Below are positions 1 through 11,094 of a DNA stretch of 64,000 bases, one piece after another; the stretch's first letter is position 1; every line of letters begins with the position of its first letter. This DNA is from Ixodes scapularis (taxonomy: Eukaryota; Arthropoda; Arachnida; Ixodida; Ixodidae), in NCBI RefSeq assembly GCF_016920785.2, contig NW_024609839.1, positions 6,412,196-6,476,195 of the forward strand, given 5' to 3'. A program made the position numbers and the translations under genes. The notes under the pieces were generated by a model. It saw only the letters and a list, made by a program, of their open reading frames with translations. It did no database searches and was not told where the DNA came from.

Positions 1-1340
1 GCAATTAAATTTGCGCTCCGTGAGCTTCTCTTCCTGCTTATTAGAAAAGCTGAGCTTTTTGTCCGTGGCTCTGTGAACCATCGGTGAGCTTAGGTCCGGA
101 GAGATGGTATCCAGCGGGCTTAGGTCCGATGTGTTTTTGGTCGGCAATAGAATGTACGTGTTCTACAAGGCAATCAGTATGCTGAAAACTGAAAAACAAG
201 CTTTAGAAAAGTGTCCTGCCAAGCATAAAAATACTAATGTGTACCCACACCAATAAAACACAACGGCAAAAACACCAAACAATCGAAGGGGTGGGGGCTA
301 CTTACCTGTTTATTTACTCTCCTTTCCAAACTGAGCAGCGCTAAGCTGATGAAGAGCAGCTCAGTCATGACGGAAAATCGAGTCAGAAGCGTAATTTACC
401 AGGCACGCATGAAAGTGTTATCAAACTCTTTTGCCTCAAGTTTTCAGGGAAGCACGATAATGTTATCAATGTGCATGATAGCGCGAATAAGTTCAGCTGA
501 GTTCCTCCTCATTTCTGCCTTCTGAAAAACCGCAGAGAACTCGAAACATTGCAAAAGGCGTTGTCTGAGGTCCAGGGTAAACCGAATTTGGGAAGATGCC
601 GTGTAGCGTGAACAGAAGAAACCATCCACGAAACGTCAAGAGTGCGCTTACGAAACTAAGTTTCTAAAGGCTCGACGTAAGAGATCTGTGTAATCGATAT
701 TACCCATGAACGCGATCTAATAATTAGGTTAAAAAAAAGCTTAAAAGGAACTTGCTAACTAGCTTAGTACTTACCGTGCATGTCAGAGTAGATCTTATGA
801 CATGGTAGATTTTTGTTTCAAAACCAGTTCGTACCAGAAGATCGACACAGAGTGCGTGCATATTTTGGGATGAACAATCGTTTGATCGAATTGTCTATTC
901 GTTACAAGGAAAGGCCCCACAACGGCCACGAAAGATGACGCCCTTCGCGCGTTTCTGAAACGCGATTGTGTCGCGTTCACGCCCGCTAAAAATGTGTGCT
1001 CTAGATCACCTTGTAGATGATTTATAACTTGTGCGAAATGTGTTTCTCTTGTGCGCAAAGCTAGCTCAGTGAGCGCCGCAAAGCAATGACGGTCCTGCGT
1101 GGTTGGAGGTTCCAATTTCTTCGCGCTTCCTTTGATCTTCGTCGCCGTTGGGGCTTTGTTGTTCACCCAGCTGCGAGATCCCCGGCTTGGAAGGTTTCCA
1201 TTATCCGAGAGAGATCAGACAGAGAAAATGAAGAGGATGAACCGTAAACAGGTAGGGGGGAGGTATACCCAACCCGGAGGCATTCGGCCTCGCCTCCTGA
1301 CTTTCGTCGTCGCAGCATTTCGGCGCAAGCTGCGAGAACG
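1..1340. other. No recognisable gene or repeat
   Basis: Mixed-composition sequence. The longest open stretch, on the minus strand around 795-1166 (123 codons), has a Lys-rich start but no domain I recognise and no convincing splice signals. I see no tRNA, tandem repeat or terminal inverted repeat. Confidence 0.4.
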
Positions 1341-1700
1341 TTCGGCCTGCCCTTGTGCCGAGGACTGAGTCGAGGACTGTGCTCTTACGCGTGCGTGCTT
1401 GCTTATCTTCAGTCCGCGCCTTTGCACGCGGGCCTGTACGCGTCTGGCTGTATGTGTGCCTGTTGGCGCTCGTGTTCGTCTTTGTCTCGATTGGTGTGTT
1501 CTTTATGTGTGCGTGCGTGTGTTTGTGTATGCGCGTCTGTTTGCATGCTTCGGCAGTTGTGTTTGTGACTTGTCGTCTGTGTTTTGTTAGTTTTGGTTTT
1601 TGTGCATTTTTCGTGCGTGCTCGGGCGCGTCTTTGTACGCGTCTCTTTTGTGTTTGTTTGGTTGTACGAGTGTGCGCGTTTGGGCGGGCACACAGACAGG
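1341..1700. repeat. GT/CG-rich low-complexity tract
   Basis: The plus strand is dominated by TG, CG and GTT words with very few A residues. This removes stop codons from several frames at once and gives overlapping open frames on both strands (for example 1355-1966 plus and 1409-1960 minus). Their translations are Cys/Val/Arg/Phe-rich on one strand and Lys/Thr/His-rich on the other, as expected for simple sequence rather than genes. Confidence 0.6.
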
Positions 1701-1944
1701 GGTGTCTCTGTACAGACTGTTTGTATGGTGTCGCCCATGCGTGTTTTTCTCTTCACTCGGAAATCGGGTTCCGCCTTTCTCGTGCGCCGTGCGAATGTTG
1801 CTTCCTGTTTCGAGAAACTCGGAAGAAAGAAACTGCTCCAAGTGGCCGCGAGCAGAGCAATACTATCCATACATGCAGAGAGACTCGGAGACAGGATTGC
1901 TCGCGTTCCCTTCGGAGAGCGCGGGATTCCGCCATCTATACCCA

Positions 1945-2120
1945 CTATACTCTGTTTCATACTTAGTGTGCAACGTTGTCAAAGCTACTGGCGCGAGCAT
2001 AGGGCTTGATCTCGTTCATCATTTGCACGCGTTCTCGCGCACACAAAACCATAGACGAAGCCACGCGCTCGCGCCAGCAGCTTTGACAGCGTTGCACGCT
2101 AAGTATGAAACAGAGTATAG
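1945..2120. mobile_element. Foldback (palindromic MITE-like) element, TATACTCTG family
   Basis: Arms of about 55 bp (1945-1999 and 2066-2120) are near-perfect inverted repeats. Both ends read CTATACTCTGTTTCATACTT going inward, and the centre is about 66 bp. There is no coding capacity. The left arm plus centre recurs at 63577-63692, so this is a dispersed family. The inverted pair at 44995-45645 also ends in a related TATACTCTG/TATACTCCA sequence. I could not identify a target-site duplication, so the superfamily is unknown. Confidence 0.7.
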
Positions 2121-3143
2121 GAAATGCGTTTTTTTTTCTTCGCTCGGTCTTTAGGGAGTAACAAACCGCAGACGCGACCTCGTGATCACTAAAACGGATT
2201 TATTTGGCGGACTGGGCAATGTATTCGAAAGCCTGACCGACTTCTACGTTTCCTTTCCCTTTCGTTGTCCCTCTCTCGGTATTGACGTTTTGGCGAACGA
2301 AGAGCGCGGTCTGCGGGCGGAGAGAAATCCGTGAAAAACGACATTTCTATTGGGAAGTTGTAGTCGATCGGTTTTGTGTTTCGTGCTGCAATGGCAGAGA
2401 TAACGATACGATGCGTGCGCAAAGTATCGGGTACCGTTACCGGAATGCAGGAACGGTCTACTAAAGCTCAGGGCTATTTGATTAGCGTGAATCTCAAATG
2501 TCACGCACGGAAGCTGGCTTTCAAAATGCGAAATGGGGTGATCCCGTCTTGAACACGACTTTGGCGTACTTCGGTGCTTACTTAACCCCTCTTGATCGTT
2601 CTTGTACAATGAAGGAAACTACAAGAGCAGGCACCAACGTCAGGTTCTACAATGTGGGTTAGACGACTAATAAGGGATGCGAATATAGCTGTCAGTCTAA
2701 TAAGAACAATATTTATTTGCTCAATATTTGAAACAAGGACAAAAAGCTGCGTCAGAATCGTCGACGGTAGTTCGGGCAATTAAGGAAATAATAAGAGGGG
2801 AAAAATTGGAGCGTGCCTTCGATCAGACTATAGATATAATATATCGTGCAAAAATACCGAGCTATTTAAATCAATACCCGAGCAATATTAAGAAGAAACA
2901 ATATGTTCCGCGAGGCAGCAATTTATGATCAATTATTTTTCCTTCCTTAGCATAAAGAAAAAACAAAACTTACAAAAGTACTCTCCGCCGGTGTCATTGC
3001 ATCAGTGTCAACGACCTTCCTGAATAAATCGGTTAATATAGAAGTAAATCGATGCTTTAATGTCGGGTTAATATACAGTGTGCGTTATTGCGAATAAAAC
3101 AAATTCTTTAGGACGGAGTCGAGATTAACTGTTGAAAGATTGC
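2121..3143. other. No recognisable feature
   Basis: Mixed sequence with an AT-rich part from about 2690 to 3130. No ORF above 125 codons, no domain-like translation and no repeat shared with the rest of the window that I could see. Confidence 0.4.
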
Positions 3144-3861
3144 TTAAAGGAGCCATGAAACCATTTTCCAACTTCTTCGTCCTTAGCTTTACTCCTCAGC
3201 TCAAAGCGAATCGAGAAATCACATCGTTGTTGACACGCTTATGCACCAGGGGTGCTATGTTGCGCTTTTTGCACTCCCAGGAGACTAGGGAGAAGGAAGT
3301 GACGTCAACAACGCAGCAAATGCAGATTGGATGTTGATTTTGTTTTCTTCTGTCAACACCCAATCTGCGTTTGCTCTAGTCGTTGACGTCACTTCCTTCT
3401 CCCTAGTCTCCTGGGAGTGCAAAAAGCGCAACATAGCCTCCCTGGTTCGGTGGGTCCAAGCTTTCACCGTGCTTTTTGAGCACACCATAGAACTTGTCAT
3501 TCGCAGGTGATGAGTTCCGTCAGGGCACTCATTGGCCACGAACGCGAATCCGAATATTCGTCGATGGATTGATTGTTCACGAGCGGAAAAGTTCGAGTGA
3601 CGCAGTTCTCGTGTCCAATGCGTGAGCTGGGGTCGGCTGACGTGTTTTGGGTACCGCGGTTGTATCATAGTGAAAAAGCGGGGAGCATTCGAAGGAAAGG
3701 AAGAACAAAATAGTGCGCTATATTTTCAAATGCTCGTGGCGAAAAGCTGGCTTTTGACTTTGTACCCTCCTTCTTCTGGCCCAGCATAGGATATGCGGTT
3801 AGTAAAGTCCGAACCTAAAATGAGTTATCGTAGCCCGAAATTCATTTCGCGGCCCCTTTAA
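3144..3861 (+). mobile_element. Dispersed repeat family A, copy 1 (TTAA-flanked, MITE nested inside)
   Basis: A second, diverged copy lies at 57833-58363. The two share long stretches of near-identity, for example the segment beginning CACACCATAGAACTTGTCAT. The left end reads TTAAAGGAGCCATGAAAC and the right end, read inward, TTAAAGGGGCCGCGAAAT, so the element has imperfect terminal inverted repeats beginning AGG and is flanked by TTAA on both sides. Without the MITE at 3248-3443 it would be about 520 bp. It contains no protein-like ORF, so it is probably a non-autonomous DNA element. TTAA targets are typical of piggyBac, but the AGG start is not the usual piggyBac CCY, so I leave the superfamily open. 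Confidence 0.6.
3248..3443. mobile_element. 196-bp palindromic MITE (AGGGGGGCTATG family), copy 1
   Basis: Nearly the whole element is an inverted repeat. Arms begin AGGGGTGCTATG and AGGGAGGCTATG, continue through a shared block containing GACTAGGGAGAAGGAAGTGA, and meet in a short AT-rich centre. It lies inside dispersed family A. The uninterrupted family A copy near 57930-57960 shows the pre-insertion sequence and places the junctions after GCACC and before GGT, with no obvious target duplication. Copies 2 and 3 are at 53867-54063 and 54286-54483. Confidence 0.75.
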
Positions 3862-3867
3862 GGGGGC

Positions 3868-4360
3868 TGTGCAACGATATTCAACTGGATTGTTTTTCAG
3901 TTTCCACGAGCTTACTGGCACTAGTGGGGCTCAAGGCTACTCGCACGCAACGCCATTCACCAAGGAGCCCCTTTGTTGCGGTGTCATTTCAAGGACAAAC
4001 GCGAGCGTTTTCTTTCAATCTCTCCTTCGTGAAACTTGATGACGTAGCTTGGGGATCGCAGTACCCCCCAGTGACGACATCTGAATGCGGCTCATAGATT
4101 GGACCCGAGCATTGCGTGAGCACTCGATTTTGGGCTCGTGATAATCGACAACTCGACAAGCATTCCCTTAGTGGCAAGTGTCCGGTCGCGGCAATGGCGA
4201 CAGTAGCCGAACCCTAACAATGTCTGGAACCCAGCGCGTGTCCTGTGCTTCGCCAACCCCAGCGCGTGGCTACGATCAACATTGGCGGCGTATAATTGGC
4301 TCCAGATCACGTGGCCGCGTGCTCTGGCTACGAGTTGAGAGGGTGAACGCTGCTCGTTTT
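3868..4360 (+). mobile_element. Dispersed repeat family B, copy 1
   Basis: About 490 bp that matches 31849-32350 in the same orientation. It begins near GTGCAACGATATTCAA and includes the shared segment GCGGCTCATAGATTGGACCC. It abuts the right end of family A copy 1 directly. Related but more diverged sequence lies on the minus strand around 24060-24725. No coding sequence is visible and the biological class is unknown. Confidence 0.6.
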
Positions 4361-4675
4361 CTTTAATATTTTTCTGCGACTTCTTTCGCGTGTGGTGAGA
4401 AACGAACTCGTGTTTTATAAGTCATTAACATCGGGGATTCTTTCTCAGCGGTATTGGCGCGAAGTACAGAATAGTTGCCTTTTTAGCTCAGAAAAAACAA
4501 ATTTGAACCTGTGATGACTTCTTGCAGGTTACAAAAAGTTTGATAAATATTTATCTCGTTATCACCGAGCAGGCCTTGTTGTGATTTGTCCTCACGCGTT
4601 CTTAGCTTCGCTGCACAGACTGTTAGTCAAATTCAGGAAGGGGCAAAATACCTAAAAAAAAGGGTGTGTGTGTGT
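4361..4675. other. No recognisable feature
   Basis: About 300 bp between family B and a poly(G) tract. Only a short (GT)n run just before 4676 stands out. Confidence 0.4.
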
Positions 4676-4696
4676 GGGGGGGGGGGGGGGGGGGGG
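4676..4696 (+). repeat. Poly(G) tract, 21 nt
   Basis: Uninterrupted run of 21 G preceded by a short GT repeat. One of seven G or C homopolymers of at least 16 nt in the window. Confidence 0.9.
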
Positions 4697-4704
4697 TGGA
4701 GGGT

Positions 4705-5485
4705 ATTTAAATAAAAATACAAAATACTTCGACAAAATGTATTTAATTACATATATTACACGTTAAGGGAAGTTTTTAATTTAAATACAAGATACAAATA
4801 CAACGAAAGTATTGCATCATCTTCAAATACTTTTTTCAAGTACATTTTCTTCTCAAAAAGCGAGATCTTAAACTTTAATTTAACCCTCGAAAAAAACATA
4901 AAACAACATGCCTAAATGATGAGTGGAGTTTATACTAGGAATCGAGTGCTTAGAAATAATCGTGCAGCTCTAAAGATTAATTTTGTTTCTCATAACTTCA
5001 TATGTGGATATGACGTATAGAGGAAGAATGTATGCGGTGTAAGATTAATTTAAGGGCTAAGTTGGTGCGTTAAAGCCTTTTCAAGCGACATGTCGTAATC
5101 CCACGTGTTTAGAAATTTAAATCAACCCACCAAAATGCAATGGTTGTACTCGTCCCATTAATTCGAAAGATGTTTGTCCTGTCCCTCGTCTTTCTCGGAC
5201 ACTTTTGTACGTATTTCTTTTTTTAATCTTCCTGCTTTTTTCTTCTTTAATGTTCATTCTGCGCGAGGCGCAGCACGTTTAATGCTCTTTGTATTTGACT
5301 CCGTTCGCTAACATTGCCCACTGTCACATTCCATTGCGAAGAGCAGTGCCCCAAATTGTATTTGGGGCTGTGTTTGAAATACTCAGTTTTAAGTATTGTA
5401 AGGCAGTTGACATTCCGCAATATGTAATTGAATACTAAAACCCTAAGTAATTTCAATACTTATTTACAATACTCGTACTTGGAAT
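4705..5485. mobile_element. Putative hAT-like element with AAATACTT/AAGTATTG subterminal repeats
   Basis: Clusters of AAATACAAAATACTT, AAATACTTTT and GTATTT words at 4705-4855 are answered by the opposite-strand words TTGAAATACT, AAGTATTG and AATACTTATT at 5355-5485. About 500 bp of unrelated sequence lies between. Inverted arrays of a short AT-rich word at both ends are typical of hAT transposons, where they bind transposase. No transposase ORF remains. Exact termini and any 8-bp target duplication were not resolved. Confidence 0.45.
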
Positions 5486-6017
5486 ACTGCCCATTCCTCG
5501 TCAAAATAGACCTCGATCGTCGTCATTGGCCACTGAAGGTTCCAGCGCTTCGCCGACTGCTGTGCGGGAGACGCGCTGGATATTGCCGTGATTTCATTGG
5601 CTACGGTGCGAAAGGTCCGTAGCTTTCTATTTTTTTTTTTTTTTTAGAACTGGAATAATTGTGATTCTAAAGGCCGGTTCTCGGATGCAGCGAAGCGCCG
5701 ATGTAGCGCTGCTCAGGTGTCATCTCATCGTCTGCCATGAGCAAGAGTTTTGACGGTGCGATACAAATCTGGTGAAGGGTCCCGTGAGCGCTATGCTTGT
5801 CGCCCTCCGCTGCACGTGTGAACAGGAACAGCTCATTGCTCGCCCTTCCGCGAGGAGACGGGAAGCGCTCTATGTGAGGGTCTCCCGATTCTCCGGATCA
5901 GCGGGCACGGCGGAACTGCTTGCGATCGTGGCTCGCCAAATGTCATTTCCGAATGCAAACAACAACCTTCACTGTCCCAACGTGGTGCTGGAGCCAGTAT
6001 GGGATAGTACAATAATA
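5486..6017. other. No recognisable feature
   Basis: GC-rich unassigned sequence with a T-homopolymer at about 5631-5646. The 161-codon open frame from 5772 has no domain-like features and runs into a poly(C)-encoded proline stretch. Confidence 0.4.
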
Positions 6018-6120
6018 GAGAGTTTGAGTATTGCGTATGGAAGCAAGCCCATGCGCTGTGCGTTTGCGTTAAGGTGGCGTACTCCACGTTTCGCGTGCGC
6101 GTCGTTGGCAGTGGCGTATA
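6018..6120 (+). repeat. Inverted dispersed repeat, left member
   Basis: The segment around TTTGAGTATTGCGTATG and on to GCGTGCGCG is similar, in reverse complement, to 8028-8130. The two copies face each other across about 1.9 kb that includes the hAT-like element at 6229-7797. They may be terminal parts of one larger foldback or two independent insertions. Confidence 0.45.
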
Positions 6121-6156
6121 CCAACTTGTTTTTGAGTAAGGGAGCAAACCAGTCCG

Positions 6157-6177
6157 CCCCCCCCCCCCCCCCCCCCC
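6157..6177 (+). repeat. Poly(C) tract, 21 nt
   Basis: Uninterrupted run of 21 C just inside a CAGTGGCGTA motif (6115) that resembles hAT element termini. Confidence 0.85.
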
Positions 6178-6228
6178 TCCCACCCAGGGCCGGGGGGCGG
6201 TGCCCTTGGTATCCCCTGGGGGCAGACA

Positions 6229-7797
6229 TGTACAAATTACTCAAAAAAGGTAGTTAAGTTAAGTTACTGAGTATCGACGCCAAAAGTAATTGGAGTAGAG
6301 TAGAAATTACGCATTAGTAATAGTAATTGAGTAAACTACTAACTACTCTAAAAGTAGCGAGTTCCTTTCAAGTTACTTTCGAAGTTACTTTTTATATTTT
6401 TGTGGTAGCAAAATGAACAGCAGTTTTGATAAATGAAAAACCTTGCGAGCCTAAAATAAATGCAGTCTATTTATAGCTTGCGTTTTCGCTAAAATAGTTT
6501 ATTCGGTCGCAGAAGCAATTAACTTTCAAAGTTCTTGATAGGAGAGTTTTCGCCTTTTTGCTTTTAAAGACGTCCCCAGCAAAGCTAAATAGACGTTCCA
6601 CCGTGGCACTGAATGGAACGGCAGCGTTGAATTTGAGAAACAGGCTGTGCAGGGTCGAGTAAGCGAGTGTCGGCATCTTAGGTGTCCATGACGAAACATG
6701 TGAGGTTTGCCTCGGATAGAGAGTCTTTTATAACAATCTTTCCTACTTTTTTTCTTTTTTCTTCGTCAAGTTGAGACTGTTATGACTGGCCCCTCTTTAT
6801 TCCGACGTCGTTCTGAGAGTACGCTGAGCGAGTGCCCCAGACCGTCAAGGGTTCAAGTCTCACGCCACGACAATGAGATCATCCGGACGACTGCGCCTCC
6901 CGTTGTAGTGCTAGTGCTACGCGACTGAAAAAAGAAATGTTTTGGTCTAACAGAAGATGAACCGAAGTATACTTCGCCGCTGACGCCGGGTCCAACAAAA
7001 GGATCTCCCAAGGGTAACTCGCAATCCTCGCCGGCGACTACAATGTTGTGACGCGCCTGACACGCCTGACAAGTAAATCGTTTTTAACAAAGAGGAGGTC
7101 TCCCTGGCGTGGATGGTCGGAAGGACACGAGGGATAACGTGAACAAGCATCGACGCTCGTATACAGTTGCAGCTGGAAGCGGCAACGTGCTTCCATGAAC
7201 GGATTATCCGTGCCAGGGATAGTGCGCGGGGGAGTCCGGCTTTGCAAAGGCGTATGCGCTGACGACAAGGCGACCATGGGAACAGGCGCCCAGCTGCGAG
7301 GTCATTCCAGTGGCGCCTCCCGTGGAACCTACCGCTGGATTCAGAACTCTCTAAAGACAGATAACAACTCTCAGGAGTGTCCCCGTCTTTCACGGTTGCA
7401 GCTGGAAACGCGGCGCCTGCGTGCATTACCGTATTAGGTCAATACCCGACCAAGGCTTGTTAAGCATCTCTTCCTGCATTCGTGCGTGCCGGTGTTATGT
7501 TTTGGCTGCTCGTCGCTACCTTGACCGAAGGACGCCTTCCCGAACAAGGGGGCCCCATGTTAGGGAATGCCTCTTCATCTGCCGGCGTCTTATTCAGTTC
7601 TGCGCTCAAACTTTCGTGATGGGCAAAATTAGCACTATATAATTTCGAAAGTAGTTAGTAATTTGAGTAGAAGTTACCTGAAAAAAGTAGTTGAATTAAA
7701 CTACTAATTACCCAAATCAAATTGTAATTGAAAGTTACCAAGTTACTCAAAAAAGTAGTTAAACTACAGTAGTTTGAGTAGAGTAGTTGAACTACGT
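6229..7797 (-). mobile_element. hAT-like DNA transposon remnant with AGTAGTT/AAGTTAC subterminal repeats
   Basis: The left end (6229-6400) is packed with GTAGTTAAGTTAAGTTAC, AAACTACT and AAGTTACTTT words. The right end (7650-7797) carries the inverse set, including AAACTACTAATTACC and AAGTTACTCAAAAAAGTAGT. Between them, on the minus strand, is a recognisable hAT transposase C-terminal segment at 6467-6676. About 6780-7640 shows no transposase similarity and may be a later insertion or decayed sequence. The subterminal arrays and the dimerisation-domain remnant together make hAT the best call. Confidence 0.65.
6467..6676 (-). pseudogene. hAT transposase C-terminal dimerisation domain, truncated
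   Basis: The 69-codon reading frame contains STLHSLFLKFNAAVPFSATV followed by ERLFSFAGDVFKSKKAKTLL. This matches the hATC dimerisation signature (leucine-rich helix, N/P-x-x-S-A-x-x-E-R-x-F-S, then a basic stretch). Full hAT transposases are about 600 residues, with a BED zinc finger, an RNase-H-like core and this C-terminus; only the last ~65 residues remain here. The zinc finger and the catalytic D...D...E residues are not visible, so it cannot encode a functional enzyme. The initiating Met is incidental. I am confident of the family, less so of the exact limits. Confidence 0.75.
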
Positions 7798-7861
7798 CCA
7801 AGTCTGCCTGGGGGCCAGTGTTTGCCCTGCCCAGTGGCGGCTTTTTCAGGGAGGCAAAGCA

Positions 7862-7902
7862 CATGCCTTGCCCCCCCACTCTGAAACCCTGGGGGGGGGG
7901 GA

Positions 7903-7933
<31 letters not shown>

Positions 7934-7958
7934 GAGGAGGAGGAGGAGGAGGAGGAGG
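7862..7958 (+). repeat. Poly(C)/poly(G) tracts and (GGA)n microsatellite
   Basis: A C7 run is followed by G-rich blocks and then about 16 perfect GGA units at roughly 7910-7958. The poly-Pro, poly-Glu and poly-Ser ORFs across it, on both strands, are artefacts of the repeat. Confidence 0.9.
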
Positions 7959-8027
7959 TAAGCGCCCCCCTTGCCCCCCCCGGTCGGTACGCCCATGGCC
8001 GTTGGCATGCTCCGATCCAAGACCGCA

Positions 8028-8130
8028 ATTTCGGGCTACGCGCATGCGCAGCGTGCGTGGAACACGCAAAGCTAACACAAACACACAGCTCTTGCGTTCC
8101 CTCGTATACGCAATACTAAAACTCACTACT
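8028..8130 (-). repeat. Inverted dispersed repeat, right member
   Basis: Reverse complement is similar to 6018-6120. It includes GTATTGCGTA, the GTGTGTTTGTGTTAGC block and a GCGCATGCGCG end. Confidence 0.45.
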
Positions 8131-8314
8131 GTTTCACCGGCTTCCAGCGCCAACAAAACGTGCTGCAGTGCGTCGACGCGCAAGCAGGTCGGCGTTCCTT
8201 CGAACTGGAGAGGCTGAGATTGGCCAAACAACGGCGCGTAAACACGAAAGAAAATGAATGATAAAAAAATTGGTAAATGAAAATTAGAAAAAAGTATATC
8301 CGTTTTTGTTTTTC

Positions 8315-8335
8315 GGGGGGGGGGGGGGGGGGGGG
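8315..8335 (+). repeat. Poly(G) tract, 21 nt
   Basis: Uninterrupted G21 followed by AGGGGGAAGGGG. Confidence 0.9.
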
Positions 8336-8339
8336 AGGG

Positions 8340-9700
8340 GGAAGGGGAAGATTTGGTTTGGAAGGCTTTAGAAGTTTTGCCGATTGTCAAAAGTCGCTAC
8401 TTTGACAGCACCCTTAATTAATCTAATTTTACACGAATTTTTTTTCCCCATTAGCTAGAAGGTTTTCATTGATTTTAAACTATATTTATGTTATAACTTG
8501 GTGATTGAAAATGCTGCAATTAGCACCAGTGATGATAGTTAGCACACTTTACATTATCATACTTGTTCGTGCGTTTAAAATTAGTTCATAATTAAGCAAC
8601 TAATTATTTTAGAGCTTGAAAAGTACATATTAAAATATCTTAATTTTAATATTTATATTATTATTAATACAAATCGGGGCAATGTATTCCCCCAATTAAC
8701 GCCACGATTACAAAAATACGCCATTTAATCATAATAGTATTTCCAAAGAGGTATCATTTTGTTTTCTTTTTAGCACAGGAAAACCTGTAACATCGTTATC
8801 AAGATAGACAAACAGGCAGAGACTGGATGCAATATAAACTCCTATGCGTCACGCGTTGCTTTAAAAAAACACCCACACTTCAGCTGCCTGACTCGTATTC
8901 CGTCTTTGAATTTTTTCTAGTGAGAATAGCGTTTCTTAATTCATACGTTCTGTGAACATATTGTATAAATTGTGTTTATTCTGTTATTCTTGTGCTGGGT
9001 AAAATGTTAAAGCAATTAATCATCTAAATACCGCAAAATCCATTGAAAGGCCCGCAGTTCATTATTTCACATGACAATTATCTGAGCGAGAAAAGGCAGC
9101 GAGAACGCACAAATATCAGCACAGATTTTTTTCAACAAATAATAATATTCTGTGTTTCCTCTAAGGTGTATGAAAGACCCTGTCTTTAACGGGACAAAAG
9201 TTTCCGCGAACAACTTCTTTAACTAAATAATTACGGTGAGTTATGAAAAAATAAAAAATTAAGACCTATACCGAGAAATTAAATCCAAAATGGAGGTTAG
9301 TTTCGGTATCGCTCCAGAATTAAAACGTGCCTCCTTGCGTAAATATTACACTAAATACCTTTTTTGTTTCAGGATAAAGAGGTGACCTGCGCTCATAACA
9401 CCCTAGCTTCCTCGTATAAGCAGAAATAATGTGTGTCGCTCAGTGAATCCAGCAAAGAAGACAGACTCAGCTGCGGCATGCATCTCCGACCCTCACTAAA
9501 CCCGCCATTTTGGAAAACGAGTGGCGCCACCTATAGTGAATTGGAGTCGCGAATACTGTGCTTCATTAGAAATGCCGGCGTAGGAGACAAGAGCGAGCTC
9601 CGAGCTCTCGCTGCAGTCCGTCCATCGTTCAGGGAAACACGCTTGTGGTTGTAGCTTTGCTATCGCGTAAAGTGAAACATCTCACGGAGGCCTTGAACTG
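8340..9700. other. AT-rich sequence without a clear gene
   Basis: Low GC, intron-like composition, few ORFs. The only gene-like signal is a good splice-acceptor context near 9350-9371, listed separately. Confidence 0.45.
9372..9429 (+). CDS. Weak candidate 3'-terminal exon
   Basis: A pyrimidine-rich acceptor context (CTTTTTTGTTTCAG, ending at 9371) is followed by a frame reading DKEVTCAHNTLASSYKQK and then TAA. The translation matches no family I know. A single good acceptor plus 18 open codons can easily arise by chance in AT-rich DNA. I list it only because the surrounding 1 kb looks intronic and contains no repeat. Confidence 0.15.
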
Positions 9701-9702
9701 TA

Positions 9703-9746
9703 CAAACATTCCGCTTCACTGTACATACAGCGAAGCGGAATGTTTG
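9703..9746. repeat. Perfect 15-bp hairpin
   Basis: CAAACATTCCGCTTC (9703-9717) and its exact reverse complement (9732-9746) are separated by 14 nt. It could be the middle of a small foldback or a transcribed hairpin; no other copy was seen in the window. Confidence 0.7.
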
Positions 9747-9759
9747 ATAACACGCTAAA

Positions 9760-11090
9760 GCTGCGAACTACATCATTTGTTTTTTCAAACGATTTTTTTG
9801 GTACGCATGGACCGAATTGCATCCGGACGTGGCTCGATTGGACGTTAGAGCGCCGCTTTTATGGTCGTGTCGCTCGGATGGTGCAGCCGGCATCACATGG
9901 CGGCGTCTTGCGGACGGGACTGAGTAAAGTGTTCATAACGCCCTGTCGTTCTCCAAGGGACCGTCAACAAGGGTTGGGATAAACAAGTTGAGAATTTTAC
10001 TGATCGCATATCGCTTAGTGGGCCAAAGAAAAACGATGGTAAGAAAGCCACAAAGCTGCTTTGCGGTACGAGAATGGGTAAATACGGCGGAAAGCTCTCC
10101 GCCTTTTCACGCGTCCGCGGTGCTCAAGCACGGCAGCCCAGCTCACGCATTGTACACGAGCACTGAGTCACTACGCATCAATCCGTCCATGAAGATTCAG
10201 AATAGCATTCGTGGCCAAAGAAGCCACATATCATCATTGGGAATGACAAGTGTCACGGTGTGCCTAACAGGGGAAGTTTGAAGTCGTCGCATCCGGTGAA
10301 AGACTACGTCAAAACCTGATTTCTTTTATTGACTTGAGGGGGAAGGCTAAGGAAGTTAAGAAGTCATGTCATCGTTCCCTTAAACTGCAACGACACACAA
10401 AACTCTCCACACTACTGCCAATCTGGCAAGTCTCGGTGACATTTTGCGAGCGAGGAACTCCAAGCTGTTTGGCGAGAGGAATTAGGATGGGTAAAACACC
10501 GGTGAAACACGAACGAATTCTGCCATCGAATACTTTCTTAAAATCGCAACATCGGTGTCGTTCATTTTTTTTTTTTTGTCTTTGTTGTTTTAGTCAAGTT
10601 TTTGTCGAATCCCTCTGTACTGGCGTACAGGTGCGTTGGGGGTTTGCCCCGCGTGTATGCTCTCATCTGCCCTAAACGACTTATTCGATTTGGTCCGTCT
10701 CCGAAGAACCACCGCTCTCAACTTTTTCAACGAAAGAAAAAGAAAAAAGAGAAGAAAACGAAGGAAGTTCTGCTTGAGCCCCGACTCCAGACGGCTCCGA
10801 AACCGAGTCTAGGCGATCCGATCTGATTGGATTGGGAACGATCCGGGAGCGGACAAGACAATCCGGAAGGGATCGAGGAAATGTCTTCACCAGTCACTGC
10901 TCTGTTTTAGGGGTGCCGCCATGTTCGTTTAAGCTGACGCCATGACAGGGTAGGAAGGCTGCGCTTTTTGCGGCTATTTTTTTTTTTTTTTTAGGCACGT
11001 TCGCATACGTTGTAGTGCGAGAACGTCAGAAATGCAGTTGGGAAGCTGCAAGGGAAACACCGATGCCAAGAGTGCTGTAAGAAGCATATA
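9760..11090. other. No recognisable feature
   Basis: Several open frames of 70-113 codons on the plus strand lack domain-like translations and splice support. Short T-runs occur at about 10566-10578 and 10978-10992. Confidence 0.4.
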
Positions 11091-11094
11091 TATT

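Noticed and set aside
1355..1966. 203-codon open frame
   Set aside because: Falls in GT/CG simple sequence that is open in five frames at once; composition is Cys/Val/Arg/Phe-rich with no domain.
7764..8390. 208-codon minus frame with a poly-Pro tract
   Set aside because: Encoded by the (GGA)n and poly(G) tracts; no conserved sequence outside them.
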